From Variovorax sp. PBS-H4 (lineage in GTDB: Bacteria > Pseudomonadota > Gammaproteobacteria > Burkholderiales > Burkholderiaceae_C): a DNA stretch of 64,000 nt. The notes under the pieces are model-generated. The model was not told where the DNA came from. It saw only the letters and a list, made by a program, of their open reading frames with translations, and did no database searches. Where the stretch lies: positions 6,132,001 through 6,196,000 of the forward strand of contig NZ_LR594675.1 of the NCBI RefSeq assembly GCF_901827205.1. Reading direction: 5' to 3'. Position numbers and translations under genes: made by a program. Positions 7,381-16,367 of the stretch are shown here, in pieces; the stretch's first letter is position 1, and each line of letters starts with the position of its first letter.

Positions 7381-7941
7381 CTACTTCCAGCGCACCAGGT
7401 CGATGTCGACGCTGTGCGTCCCGTCCCCCAGCATCAGCCCACCTTCCTGGATGGTGGCCTGCAACTGCATCGATCGCTGCGCCAGCGCCGCCAATGCCTG
7501 CGACGCGGCCGTCGGCACCCGGTAGACGGCCAGGTTCTGCGGGCGCGTGAGCTTGTTCTCGATGCCGCGCCACCAGACCTCGGCTGCGTGGTGGAAGGCG
7601 TAGACGATCGTCTCGTCCGCCTTCCCGCACGCCTTGATGACCGGCTTGTCCTCCGGCTGGCCGACCTCGATCCACAGCCGAACGGCGCCGGTGAAGTCGC
7701 GCAGCCAGACGTCGGGTTCGTCCGGGTTCGAGAGGCCCGCGCCGAAGGCCAGCGTGCCGTCGCCCTGGCAGACGTCCTGCAGCTTGTGCGCATTGAGTGC
7801 CAGCGCCACCAGCCGGATCATCATCCGCTCGTCGGTCTCGCTGGGATGGCGTGCCAGCGTGAGCGCATGGTCGGCGTAGTAGCCGTGGTCGATGTCGGCT
7901 ACCGCGAGGGTGGCCTTGAAGATGGTGGATTTGAGCGCCAT
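7381..7941 (-). CDS. yaeQ: YaeQ family protein
   Basis: A 186-aa protein matching YaeQ over its full length, from MALKSTIFKATL and the SETDERMMIRLVAL segment to the C-terminal VDIDLVRW. YaeQ adopts a restriction-endonuclease-like (PD-D/EXK) fold; the acidic/Lys core may correspond to the LWIEVGQPEDKPVIKAC region. It was first described as a suppressor related to RfaH function, but its biochemical role is unsettled. It lies 34 nt after purB on the same strand and may share its transcript. Confidence 0.9.
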   Translation of the reverse strand: MALKSTIFKATLAVADIDHGYYADHALTLARHPSETDERMMIRLVALALNAHKLQDVCQGDGTLAFGAGLSNPDEPDVWLRDFTGAVRLWIEVGQPEDKPVIKACGKADETIVYAFHHAAEVWWRGIENKLTRPQNLAVYRVPTAASQALAALAQRSMQLQATIQEGGLMLGDGTHSVDIDLVRWK

Positions 7942-7975
7942 GGGGTCGCGAGTGTAGGCGGCCCGCGGCGCTGCT

Positions 7976-9364
7976 TCAGGTCGTCTGCGCCCGGCGCGCC
8001 AGCTCGGCGGCCTTGCCGGTGTAGCTGGCCGGTGTCATGGCCAGCAGCCGTTCCTTTTCGGCGTCGGGGATCTCGAGCGAGCGGATCAGCTCGTGCAGCG
8101 CTTCGGCGGTCACCGTCTTGCCGCGGGTGACCTCCTTGAGCTGCTCGTACGCCCCCTGCACGCCGAAACGCCGCATGACGGTCTGGATCGGCTCGGCCAG
8201 CACTTCCCAGGAGGCCTCGAGATCGTCGGCGAGCGCCTCCTCGTTGAGCTCCAGCTTGCCCAGGCCGGTCGCCAGGCTCGCATAGGCCAGCACCGCATAC
8301 CCGAAGGCCACGCCGATGTTGCGCAGCACGGTGCTGTCGGTCAGGTCGCGCTGCCATCGGCTGATGGGCAGCTTCTCGCTGAGGTGGCGCAGCAGCGCAT
8401 TGGCCAGGCCCAGGTTGCCTTCGGCGTTCTCGAAGTCGATCGGGTTGACCTTGTGCGGCATGGTCGACGAGCCGATCTCGCCCTTCTTGAGCCGCTGCTT
8501 GAAATAGCCAAGGCCCACGTAGCCCCAGACGTCGCGCGCGAAGTCGACCAGGATGGTGTTGGCCCGCGCCACCGCATCGAAGAGCTCGGCCATGTAGTCG
8601 TGCGGCTCGATCTGGATGCTGTACGGCTGGAAGCTGAGGCCCAGGCCCAGTGGCGCCGGCGTCTCGACGACCTTGCGGCTGAACGCCTCCCAGTCGAACT
8701 CGGGCCAGGCCGCCATGTGGGCGTTGTAGTTGCCCACGGCCCCATTCATCTTGCCCAGCAGCGCCACGCCGGCGATGCGCTCGCGCGCCTTGGCCAGGCG
8801 TACGGCCACGTTCGCGATCTCCTTGCCGACGGTGGTCGGGCTGGCGGTCTGGCCATGCGTGCGCGACAGCATCGGCACCTCCGCAAAGCGGCCTGCCATC
8901 TCGCGCAGTGTGGCGATCAGCCCGTCGATGGCGGGCAGCACCACCTTCTCGCGCGCCGCCTGGATCTGCAGCGCGTGGCTCGTGTTGTTGATGTCCTCGC
9001 TGGTGCAGGCAAAGTGCACGAACTCCGAGGCCGCCAGCAGCTCCGGCCGCGCCTCGAACTTGGACTTGATCCAGTACTCGACCGCCTTGACGTCGTGGTT
9101 GGTGGTCTTCTCGATCTGCTTGATGGCGATGGCGTCGGCCTCGGAGAAATTGGTGACCAGGCCCAGCAGGTACTTGCGCGCGCCGCCGGTGAGCGGTTTG
9201 AACTCAGGAAAGCCACAGTCCGACAGCGCGATGAACCACGCCACCTCGACCTGCACCCGCCGGTGCATGTAGCCCTGCTCGCTCATCAGCGGCCGCAGGG
9301 CCGAGAGCTTGGCCGCGTAGCGGCCGTCGAGGGGGGAAAGCGCGGAGACAGTGGAGAAACTCAT
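7976..9364 (-). CDS. purB: Adenylosuccinate lyase
   Basis: A 462-aa enzyme (E. coli PurB has 456). It cleaves SAICAR to AICAR and adenylosuccinate to AMP in purine synthesis. The fumarase/aspartase superfamily signature SSTMPHKVNPIDFE is present, as are TNHDVKAVEYWI and SRTHGQTASPT, which supply catalytic His and Ser residues. The start MSFSTVSALSPLDGRY is canonical. The frame stays open about 50 codons upstream, but that portion overlaps the next gene and has no family similarity. Confidence 0.97.
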   Translation of the reverse strand: MSFSTVSALSPLDGRYAAKLSALRPLMSEQGYMHRRVQVEVAWFIALSDCGFPEFKPLTGGARKYLLGLVTNFSEADAIAIKQIEKTTNHDVKAVEYWIKSKFEARPELLAASEFVHFACTSEDINNTSHALQIQAAREKVVLPAIDGLIATLREMAGRFAEVPMLSRTHGQTASPTTVGKEIANVAVRLAKARERIAGVALLGKMNGAVGNYNAHMAAWPEFDWEAFSRKVVETPAPLGLGLSFQPYSIQIEPHDYMAELFDAVARANTILVDFARDVWGYVGLGYFKQRLKKGEIGSSTMPHKVNPIDFENAEGNLGLANALLRHLSEKLPISRWQRDLTDSTVLRNIGVAFGYAVLAYASLATGLGKLELNEEALADDLEASWEVLAEPIQTVMRRFGVQGAYEQLKEVTRGKTVTAEALHELIRSLEIPDAEKERLLAMTPASYTGKAAELARRAQTT

Positions 9365-9401
9365 GGCCTGAATTTTAGGTGCCGGTCCCGGGCCTTCAAT
9401 T

Positions 9402-10460
9402 TCAGTTCGCTGCGGCTTCCCGGAAGAAAGCCATGCGCTCGGCCGTCGCCGGGTGCGAAGAGAAGGCCAGGCCAATGACGTCGTCGTCCAGCCCGGCGCG
9501 CTTCTGCCCGGCACGCCAGCGCTCCACGGCCTCGAAGAAGCCGATCATCACGCGCGGCGAGATGCCGGCGGCGCGCAGCAGCCGGACCGATTCGGCGTCG
9601 GCCTCGCGCTCGGCATCGCGCGAGTAGCCGAGCGTGGCCAGCAGCACCGGGGCGCTGCCGATCAGCGTGCCGTAGTCGCCGAAAGCGGCCGACACCGCAA
9701 AGCCTACCGCCGACGCCTGCACCAGCTGCCGCATCGCATGCCGCAGGCGCACGTGGCCAAACTCGTGTCCGAGCACACCGAGCACCGCATCCGGGTCGCC
9801 TGGCATCAGTTGCACGAGCTCGTCGGTCAGGACGATGGTGCCGCCGGGCAGCGCCAGCGCGTTGGGCCCCAGCCGCTTGTCGCGGGCGCTGCGGAACTCC
9901 AGCTTCCAGGCCGGCGCACCCTCCGGGTGGGCCGCCAGCACCAGCCGTGCGAAGGTGCGGCGAATGCGCTCCTGTTCCTCCGGCGCCAGCGCGCTGGGCG
10001 TCAGCATTGACTCGTCGATGGATGCGAGCACCTCGGCACCGATGGCCGCGTCGACGCCAGCCGGCACCGCCGCAGTCACGCCGCGCGCGACCCACGGCAG
10101 GCCCCACTGGTACAGCGCGGCCGTGGCCGCCAGCAGCAAGGCCAGGGCGAGCGCCACGCCGCGCCAATTCTGCTGGGCACGGACCACCCAGCTCTCGCCG
10201 CGGCCGAGCTGCGCGACCCATGCATCCCATGCCGCGACGTCGAGCGCCTGGACGCTGGCGCCTTGCGGCAGATTCAAAAGCCGGCCGCCGTGGCGCGTGC
10301 GCTCGGGCCAGCGCAGCTGCGCCAGCGGCACTTTGAAAGATGCAGAGGCGTCGCCGGGCGCAGGCGCGATGACAAGCGCGTTGCCTTCGACGCACAAGCG
10401 CGCCGCCTGCGGCCGGCTGCTGTGGCCATCGAAGAAACGCACCTCCAAAACGGCGCTCAC
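9402..10460 (-). CDS. Membrane-anchored M48 family metallopeptidase
   Basis: A 352-aa protein. The first 95 residues form a small soluble domain, one membrane helix follows (about 101-119), and then an M48 protease domain with zinc motif HEFGH at 232-236 and the downstream third-ligand helix SRDAEREADAESV. This is the domain order of YcaL/LoiP-like or DUF898-associated peptidases in beta-proteobacteria. Its ATG overlaps the stop of the DUF898 gene by 4 nt (ATGA), so the two are translationally coupled and probably work together at the inner membrane. The substrate is unknown. Confidence 0.88.
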   Translation of the reverse strand: MSAVLEVRFFDGHSSRPQAARLCVEGNALVIAPAPGDASASFKVPLAQLRWPERTRHGGRLLNLPQGASVQALDVAAWDAWVAQLGRGESWVVRAQQNWRGVALALALLLAATAALYQWGLPWVARGVTAAVPAGVDAAIGAEVLASIDESMLTPSALAPEEQERIRRTFARLVLAAHPEGAPAWKLEFRSARDKRLGPNALALPGGTIVLTDELVQLMPGDPDAVLGVLGHEFGHVRLRHAMRQLVQASAVGFAVSAAFGDYGTLIGSAPVLLATLGYSRDAEREADAESVRLLRAAGISPRVMIGFFEAVERWRAGQKRAGLDDDVIGLAFSSHPATAERMAFFREAAAN

Positions 10461-11614
10461 AGGCCGATGTCCAGCCCGAACAGGTCGGCCGCCATGTCGC
10501 CGGCGGCGCCCGGGTCTTCACGCCGCGCGGTCTGGCTGAGCTGGTCGAGCCCGATGCGCGTCTGCAGCTCGACGGCCTCGAGCTGCGCGCGCCGCGTGTT
10601 CACCACGGCGAAGGGCCAGTAGAGGCCGAGCGTCAGCAAAATCAGCAGGTAGTTTCTGCACTGAAGGCGCAGGTAAGTGCCGAACTTCAGGCGGCTGTCG
10701 AAGCGCAGCACCTCGTTGCCGGTGGTGGACCACAGCAGGTTCTGCAGCCGCACCTGCAGGTAGGACTTGGGCAGGATGTTGACCAGCAGGATTGCGCCAA
10801 AGCCCATGAACGCCGCCACCACCACGAAGGTGGCGCCAATGCCGGTTCTACGGCCCGAGAAGGCGAAAACACCCGCCACCAGCAGCATGAGCGCAAGGGC
10901 CGCAAGGCTGATGGCGATCAGCTTGATGAAGATGCCGTAGAGCACGCCCACGTCGGCCTTGAGCCGGGTCTGCAGTGCGCCTATCGCGTAGTGGTCGTGC
11001 TGGTAGCGCCGCACACGCCACAGGAAGTAAGGCAGGCCCGCCCCGAAGGCCAGCATGCCGAGGCCGACCACCCCGGTTGCCACGGCCGCCAATGCAGGGG
11101 GTTTGCCGTTTGCCGACACGCCGGCCATCGCGCCCGCGAGGGCTACCGGCAGCAGTGCCAAGGCCAGCGGCGGCAGCATGCAGGCGTAGGCACCGGCCAT
11201 GTCGCCCGTAAAGCGGAAGCGCAGGCCACGCCAGCTGGTGTTGGCCAGCCTGAAGCGCATCGAGGCCCGGAACAGCGCGGGCCACAGCGCGACGAAAGCC
11301 AGCGCCGCCACGACCGCCGCCCATCCGGAAAAGTTGCTCCCTACCGAATAGGCGATCAGGAAGCCCGCGGCAATCAACGTGCCTCGCAGCATCTTGGCCG
11401 GCTCTCCGTGAAAGTCCAGCGCGTCGCCGCCCACCCACGTGTTGCTGTAGAAATACTTGAGCTTGCGCACCTTGGCCCAGGGCAGGTAGATGCCGAGGCT
11501 GACCACGATGAGCAGCAGATTCACAATCCATATGCGGAAATACTCGCTGCCGCTGGCCGTGAACTCGATCGGATGGCGCTCGGGCACCGTTTGGACGGGC
11601 GCTTCTGTGACCAT
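10457..11614 (-). CDS. DUF898 (YjgN) family multi-pass membrane protein
   Basis: A 385-aa polytopic inner-membrane protein. It shows two copies of the DUF898 unit: one starting near residue 20 (SEYFRIWIVNLLLIVVSLG, then YLPWAKVRKLKYFYSNTW) and one near residue 325 (GTYLRLQCRNYLLILLTLG, then LYWPFAVVNTRR). E. coli YjgN has the same layout; function is unknown. It is the first gene of a two-gene unit with the M48 peptidase, overlapping it by 4 nt. The start is ATG 11614, with GAAGG about 6 nt upstream. Confidence 0.85.
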   Translation of the reverse strand: MVTEAPVQTVPERHPIEFTASGSEYFRIWIVNLLLIVVSLGIYLPWAKVRKLKYFYSNTWVGGDALDFHGEPAKMLRGTLIAAGFLIAYSVGSNFSGWAAVVAALAFVALWPALFRASMRFRLANTSWRGLRFRFTGDMAGAYACMLPPLALALLPVALAGAMAGVSANGKPPALAAVATGVVGLGMLAFGAGLPYFLWRVRRYQHDHYAIGALQTRLKADVGVLYGIFIKLIAISLAALALMLLVAGVFAFSGRRTGIGATFVVVAAFMGFGAILLVNILPKSYLQVRLQNLLWSTTGNEVLRFDSRLKFGTYLRLQCRNYLLILLTLGLYWPFAVVNTRRAQLEAVELQTRIGLDQLSQTARREDPGAAGDMAADLFGLDIGL

Positions 11615-11720
11615 GTTCCTTCACCTTCTCCCTGGTTGGTTCGGACGCGGATTCTGCACTGCGCGCGTTCCCCTAGAATCAAAACGCTACAACGACGACC
11701 CCCAGGGGGAGAGAGCCCGC

Positions 11721-12332
11721 ATGAAACTGATCGGATCCAACGCCAGCCCTTATGTGCGCAAGGTGCGCGTGGTCATGGCCGAGAAGCGGCTCGATTACCA
11801 GTTCGTGATCGAGGACGTCTGGTCCGGCGACACGACCATCGCCAGCTCCAACCCCTTGGGCAAGGTTCCGTGCCTGATCATGGAAGGCAGCGAGGCGATG
11901 TTCGATTCCCGCGTGATCGTCGAATACCTCGACACCCTTTCACCGGTCGGCAAACTGATTCCCCAGCAGGGCCGTGAGCGCGCCGAGGTCAAGACCTGGG
12001 AAGCCCTGGCGGATGGGGTGATGGATGCCGGGGTGCTTTGCCGGCTCGAGGCCACCTGGGCCGGCCGCGCCGATGGCGAGCGCAGCCAGGCGTGGATGAA
12101 TCGCCAGCGCGCCAAGGTCGAGGCCGGCATTCGCGCCATGGCCAAGGGCCTGGGCGACAAGCCCTTTTGCAGCGGCATTCATTTGAGCCTGTCGGACATC
12201 GCGGTCGGTTGCGCGCTCGGCTGGATCGGCTTCCGGTTTCCGGATATCGACTGGCGCAGCGAGCACCCGAACCTCGGCAAGCTCTACGACAAGCTGATGC
12301 AGCGCCCCAGCTTCGCCGACACCGCCCCCTGA
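11721..12332 (+). CDS. Glutathione S-transferase family protein
   Basis: A 203-aa GST. The N-terminal thioredoxin-like domain (1-78) carries SPYVRKVRVV at the active-site helix start, the cis-Pro motif GKVPCLI and the glutathione-binding FDSRVIVEYL (Ser in the Asp/Glu-Ser pair). An all-helical C-terminal domain follows and ends LSLSDIAVGCALG. The length and this SPYVRKV start resemble the YibF-type GSTs of proteobacteria. ATG at 11721 is chosen for the GGGGGAGAGAG just upstream. A strong intrinsic terminator follows. Confidence 0.9.
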   Translation: MKLIGSNASPYVRKVRVVMAEKRLDYQFVIEDVWSGDTTIASSNPLGKVPCLIMEGSEAMFDSRVIVEYLDTLSPVGKLIPQQGRERAEVKTWEALADGVMDAGVLCRLEATWAGRADGERSQAWMNRQRAKVEAGIRAMAKGLGDKPFCSGIHLSLSDIAVGCALGWIGFRFPDIDWRSEHPNLGKLYDKLMQRPSFADTAP

Positions 12333-12352
12333 GCCTCAGGACGTCCTCAAGC

Positions 12353-12378
12353 AAAAGCCCCGCACTGCGGGGCTTTTT
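12353..12378 (+). terminator. Rho-independent terminator after the GST gene
   Basis: AAAAGCCCCGC-ACT-GCGGGGCTTTTT forms a perfect stem with a 3-nt loop, flanked by A- and T-runs, 20 nt after the GST stop. The A-run means it could also work leftward. Confidence 0.95.
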
Positions 12379-12422
12379 GTTGGTGAACACTGCTGAACCG
12401 GCTCTGCCGGGCCGCTGGTGTT

Positions 12423-12472
12423 GCCCCCGGTAGGGGGGTGGGCGGCCACACGAAGTGGGCCAACCTGGGGGC
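12423..12472. repeat. Putative dispersed palindromic element bounded by GCCCCC/GGGGGC
   Basis: Fifty nt starting GCCCCCGG and ending CCTGGGGGC, so the ends can pair. The middle is TAGGGGGGTGGGCGGCC and then ACACGAAGTGGGCCAACC. From memory, elements of this form recur in intergenic regions of Variovorax and Acidovorax genomes, but only one copy is seen in this window, so calling it a repeat is inference. Confidence 0.4.
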
Positions 12473-12505
12473 GAGATAAAGATGTTACGAGGCGCCCCGA
12501 AACGA

Positions 12506-12527
12506 AGGAGGGAGGGAGGGAGGAGGA
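12506..12527 (+). repeat. GGAG/GGGA tandem G-rich tract
   Basis: Four GGAG units run in tandem and then degenerate to GAG GAG. At least four runs of two to three G with one-base A spacers satisfy a simple G-quadruplex pattern on the plus strand. It lies downstream of the convergent GST and peroxidase genes. Confidence 0.6.
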
Positions 12528-12694
12528 GAAGAATCGCCCCGGGATTTCATTCAGACGTCAGGCGTCCGAAAGGCCTCGCAACATAAAAACTGACGGGCTT
12601 CCTGGACCCGAGCCGGTAAGAGCGCAAGGCGCGCCGGGCAGTTCCCAGCCAGACGTAAGCGTTTGTCACCACGCCTCGCGAGGCACCGCAGACG

Positions 12695-13318
12695 TCACTG
12701 CGGACCGAGCTGCTTTTCCACCTCGCGAACGAAGCCCTTGTCATCCGGTGAGGTCATGCTGGAATACGAATCCACGACCTTGCCTTCCCGGCTGATCAGG
12801 TATTTGTAGAAATTCCACTTGGGCGTGGTGCCCGAAACCTGCGCGAGTTGCTTGAACAGCGGATTGGCTTCGGCTCCCCGGACCGAGGACTTGGCGAACA
12901 TCGGAAACTTCACGCCGAAAGTGCTTTCGCAGAAGTCCGCGATTTCCTTGTTCGTGCCGGTCTCCTGCGAGAAGTCGTTGGAGGGGAAGCCGAGCACCAC
13001 CAATCCGCGCGAGCGGTATTTGCTATCCAGCGCCTCCAGGCCCTTGTACTGCGGCGTGAAGCCGCAAAAGCTCGCGGTGTTCACGACCAGCAGCACCTTG
13101 CCCGTGTATTGGCACAAGGTCTGGGGTTTCTCGTCTTGCAGGCGGGGGAAGGTGTGTTGCAGGATGGGCGGGCAGCCGGCGGGGATGGCCGCCTCGGCGC
13201 CACGCGCACCGGTTCCTTGGGCAACCGCTGCGGCGGGCGCCACCCCGGCCATCGTTGCGAATGCGGCAAATGCCGCAAGAGTGGGAGAAACAATGAGCCG
13301 TCGGATTACGCAGTTCAT
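12695..13318 (-). CDS. Exported glutathione peroxidase
   Basis: A 207-aa protein. A signal peptide covers about residues 1-34 (ending VAPAAAVAQG), then a thioredoxin-fold glutathione peroxidase domain. The catalytic cysteine is in NTASFCGFTPQYKGL and the tetrad partners are in the SNDF segment (with Gln following) and in WNFYKYL. Most bacterial paralogues are cytosolic; the signal peptide suggests a periplasmic enzyme reducing peroxides, probably with thioredoxin-like partners since Cys replaces Sec. The start is ATG 13318. Confidence 0.92.
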   Translation of the reverse strand: MNCVIRRLIVSPTLAAFAAFATMAGVAPAAAVAQGTGARGAEAAIPAGCPPILQHTFPRLQDEKPQTLCQYTGKVLLVVNTASFCGFTPQYKGLEALDSKYRSRGLVVLGFPSNDFSQETGTNKEIADFCESTFGVKFPMFAKSSVRGAEANPLFKQLAQVSGTTPKWNFYKYLISREGKVVDSYSSMTSPDDKGFVREVEKQLGPQ

Positions 13319-13446
13319 GGCAGTTTCCAGGGTAGAAGTGGGGCTTGGCGGGAAGAGCGGCGCGGTCGTCTATACCGCATCATCGCGCGCTTGTCACGGG
13401 GGCGCCAAACCCCGCGTCTAAAATCGCCCGGCTCAGAAAGTGATTG

Positions 13447-14304
13447 ATGCTCTACCCGGAACTTTTCAGACAGCTCGAATCCGTCCGCTGGGACATGGAC
13501 AAAGACATTCCCTGGCAGTCCTTCGACGCGAGCCGCCTCTCCGAGGAACAGGCCCAGACCATCAAGATGAACGCCATCACGGAATGGGCCGCCCTGCCCG
13601 CCACCGAGATGTTCCTGCGCGACAACCGCCACGACAGCGACTTCTCGGCCTTCATGTCGATCTGGTTCTTCGAGGAGCAGAAGCATTCGCTGGTGCTGAT
13701 GGAATACCTCAAGCGCTTCAGCCCCCGGCACGCCCCTACCGAGCAGGAATTGCATGAAGTGCGCTTCGACTTCGATCCGGCACCGCCGCTCGAGACGCTG
13801 ATGCTGCATTTCTGCGGCGAGATCCGCCTCAACCACTGGTACCGACGAGCCGCGGAGTGGCACACCGAGCCGGTCATCAAGCACATCTACACCACGCTCA
13901 GCCAGGACGAGGCCCGCCACGGCGGCGCCTACCTGCGCTACATGAAGCGCGCGCTCGAGAAGTTCGGCGACGAGGCGCGCGCAGCCTTTACCAAGGTCGG
14001 TGTGCTGATGGCCAGCGCCCGGCGCACTGCGCAGGCGCTGCACCCGACCAACCTGCACGTCAACAAGGCGCTGTTTCCCAACGACACGATCCAGAGCCGT
14101 GTGCCCGATCCCGATTGGCTGGAGCATTGGCTGGACAAGCAGATCAAGTTCGACGCCGTCTGGGAGAACAAGGTGGGCGAACGCATCCTGCACAACCTGA
14201 GCCTGCTGATGAACCGCAGCTTCAAGACCGTGCAGGAGCTCAACCGGTACCGCAAGGAAGTCACGGCCAACCTCGGCCCCCAGGCTGCGTACCAGGGCGC
14301 CTGA
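13447..14304 (+). CDS. Ferritin-like di-iron protein
   Basis: A 285-aa helical protein. EEQKH at 76-80 and DEARH at 154-158, with Glu in CGEIRLNHWY near 125, reproduce the paired ExxH ligands of a four-helix di-iron carboxylate bundle, as in acyl-ACP desaturase and rubrerythrin-like folds. The best description is a ferritin-like superfamily member, possibly an oxygenase or desaturase-like enzyme; substrate unknown. ATG 13447 is used (an in-frame TTG precedes it). An ECF sigma gene follows after 50 nt on the same strand. Confidence 0.75.
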   Translation: MLYPELFRQLESVRWDMDKDIPWQSFDASRLSEEQAQTIKMNAITEWAALPATEMFLRDNRHDSDFSAFMSIWFFEEQKHSLVLMEYLKRFSPRHAPTEQELHEVRFDFDPAPPLETLMLHFCGEIRLNHWYRRAAEWHTEPVIKHIYTTLSQDEARHGGAYLRYMKRALEKFGDEARAAFTKVGVLMASARRTAQALHPTNLHVNKALFPNDTIQSRVPDPDWLEHWLDKQIKFDAVWENKVGERILHNLSLLMNRSFKTVQELNRYRKEVTANLGPQAAYQGA

Positions 14305-14354
14305 GCGCCGGCGCGCGCCTGTCACAAGGCGGGCACATCGAACGTCTTGCCGGT

Positions 14355-15296
14355 ATGGACGACTCCACCCGCGCCTTCGACCGACACCGCAAGCGCCTGC
14401 TGGGCATTGCCTACCGCATGCTCGGGTCGGCGGCCGATGCCGAAGACGTGGTGCAGGACGCCTGGCTGCGCTGGAACGACGCGACCATCGACGCACTCGA
14501 CAACCCCGAGGCCTGGCTGGTCACCGTGGTTACGCGCCTGTCCATCGACCGCCTGCGCGCCGCCAAGCTCCAGCGTGAGCACTACGAAGGCACCTGGTTG
14601 CCCGAACCGCTGCTGACCAGCGCGCCCGCCTCGCCCGAGCAGATGCTGGAGCGCGCGGACGACATCTCGGTCGCCTTTCTCGCGGTGCTGGAGCGCCTTG
14701 CCCCCGAGGCGCGCGCGGCATTCCTCCTGCGCGAGGTGTTCGACGCCGACTACGAAGACGTGGCGCGCACCCTGGGCAAGAGCGAGGCGGCGTGTCGCCA
14801 GCTGGTTCACCGCGCCAAGGCCCAGATCCAGGACGAGCGCCCGCGCTTCGCGGTGGAAAGCGACACCCATTGGCGGCTGATGCAGGGCTTTGCAGACGCC
14901 TCCGCCAGCGGCGACATGCGCCGGCTGAAGGAGCTTCTGGCCGAGGACGCCGAGCTGATCGGCGACAGCGGCGGCAAGGTGCCGGCGTTCCGCAAGATGT
15001 TGCGCGGCGCGCAGCGGATCGCGCAGTACTTCTACGCCGTGCCGCGCCTGCTGGGCGGCGGGCTGCGGCTGGAGCTGGCCGAGATCAACGGCGAACCCGG
15101 CCTGCTGCGCTTCTACAACGGCGCTCTGGAATCGGTGCAGACCATCGAGACCGACGGCGAGCGGATCCTGCGCATCTGCACGCAACGCAATCCTGAAAAG
15201 CTGGCGCGCATCGCTGCGCGCTTCTCGGCCCGGGTCATCACGCGCGCGGAACTCGAGGCGCTGCGGACCGCCGTGCCGCCTGACGATCTCGCCTGA
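14355..15296 (+). CDS. ECF41-type RNA polymerase sigma factor (SigJ-like)
   Basis: A 313-aa sigma factor. Sigma-2 covers about 7-70 (YRMLGSAADAEDVVQDAWLRW), the linker has the ECF41 signature WLPEPL (81-86), and sigma-4 covers about 108-160. A SnoaL-like extension of about 140 residues has the two family motifs GDSGGK (a DGGGK variant) and NPEKL. In ECF41 factors this extension regulates activity in place of a classical anti-sigma. These genes usually sit beside a carboxymuconolactone decarboxylase, oxidoreductase or epimerase; here the only close neighbour is a ferritin-like protein. ATG 14355 begins at the typical MDDSTRAFDRHR. Confidence 0.9.
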   Translation: MDDSTRAFDRHRKRLLGIAYRMLGSAADAEDVVQDAWLRWNDATIDALDNPEAWLVTVVTRLSIDRLRAAKLQREHYEGTWLPEPLLTSAPASPEQMLERADDISVAFLAVLERLAPEARAAFLLREVFDADYEDVARTLGKSEAACRQLVHRAKAQIQDERPRFAVESDTHWRLMQGFADASASGDMRRLKELLAEDAELIGDSGGKVPAFRKMLRGAQRIAQYFYAVPRLLGGGLRLELAEINGEPGLLRFYNGALESVQTIETDGERILRICTQRNPEKLARIAARFSARVITRAELEALRTAVPPDDLA

Positions 15297-15311
15297 GCAC
15301 GCCTCAGTGCG

Positions 15312-16367
15312 TCAGCGCCGCTCGACGACCATCGGGGCCAGCTGCAAACCGTTGCGCACCTGCTCGGCCATGTCGCGCGCCTGCTCGCGCGAGGCGTAGG
15401 GCCCGGCCTGGAGCCGATAGGTGCCGCGCTCCACGAACACGTTGAGGGCCCCTGCCAACCCCGGCATGCCGCGCGCCACTTGCTGCCGGAAGCGCTGGAC
15501 ACCTTCGCTCTGGCTGAAGGCACCCAGCTGAACCCAGAAACCCGATGCCGGCGCGGCTTGCGGCGATTCGGCGCCGGCCGGAGCGGGCGCCGCTTCCGGC
15601 GATAGCATCTGCAGTGGCGGCAGGGCGTCCAGCGCGCGAACTTCCGCCCGCGGCATGGCGACGACCGGCGATGTCAGCGCCGCGGGTACGGCGACCGAAT
15701 CGGCTGCGGTGCTGGAAGCGACGGCGGCCGCGGCAAGCGCCACCGGCGACTCGGCCGGCACCGCCTGCGCCAGGGCGGTGTCCCCGCGCCGCCACGTGCC
15801 GGCGCGTATGTCCGCGTTGGTGATGCGCTCGATCTCCACCGGCGCCACCCCGCGCAGCAGGTCGAGCCTGTAGGCGGCGGCGTAGCTCAAGTCGATGATG
15901 CGGTCGTCGTGGAACGGTCCGCGGTCGTTCACCCGCACGATCACCTCGCGTCCATTGGCGGGGTTGCGCACCCGCACGTAGCTGGGCAGCGGCAAGGTCT
16001 TGTGAGCGGCCGTCATGGCGTACATGTCGTAGGACTCGCCGCTGGCGGTCGATTGCGCATGGAACTTGCGCCCATACCAGGAGGCAAGGCCGGTCTCGCG
16101 CCAGGGCCGGTCGTCCGTGATGGGCACGTAGGAGCGGCCTCCCACTCCATAAGGCTTGCTGGTGCCGCCGCTGCCGCGGATCGCTTCGACGCGCGGCTCG
16201 GCATCGGGCACCTGGCCGAGGTCGGACGGCGGGTTGGCGCCGGGGCCGTCGCTGCCGGAGCGGCCGCCGCGCGGCCCGCTGGCACAACCCGCCAGCAGCA
16301 GCACCAGCGCCGCGCCGGCAGCCAGCACGATGGCGCGAGCGTTCGCGCGGACAGCACACTCAGCCAA
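15312..16367 (-). CDS. rlpA: Septal ring lytic transglycosylase RlpA family lipoprotein
   Basis: A 351-aa protein. The N-terminal lipobox LLLAGC (Cys near residue 28) predicts a lipoprotein. A double-psi beta-barrel RlpA domain covers about 90-185 (GLASWYGRKFHAQ, VRVNDRGPFHDDRIIDLSYAAA, with the catalytic Asp in NDRGPF). An Ala/Pro-rich linker leads to a SPOR domain (about 272-350, GFWVQLGAFSQSEGVQRF) that binds denuded septal glycan. RlpA cleaves such strands during daughter-cell separation. Its start overlaps the glnE stop by 8 nt, so it is transcribed behind glnE. Confidence 0.92.
   Translation of the reverse strand: MAECAVRANARAIVLAAGAALVLLLAGCASGPRGGRSGSDGPGANPPSDLGQVPDAEPRVEAIRGSGGTSKPYGVGGRSYVPITDDRPWRETGLASWYGRKFHAQSTASGESYDMYAMTAAHKTLPLPSYVRVRNPANGREVIVRVNDRGPFHDDRIIDLSYAAAYRLDLLRGVAPVEIERITNADIRAGTWRRGDTALAQAVPAESPVALAAAAVASSTAADSVAVPAALTSPVVAMPRAEVRALDALPPLQMLSPEAAPAPAGAESPQAAPASGFWVQLGAFSQSEGVQRFRQQVARGMPGLAGALNVFVERGTYRLQAGPYASREQARDMAEQVRNGLQLAPMVVERR

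Larger units (their letters stand above)
12379..12694. other. Gene-free spacer with repeat-like elements
   Basis: A 316-nt non-coding stretch between the GST terminator and the glutathione peroxidase stop. It contains the C5/G5-bounded dyad element at 12423-12472 and the GGAG tandem tract at 12506-12527, annotated separately. The remaining roughly 165 nt show several short GC-rich dyads but no reading frame with coding character. Confidence 0.7.
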
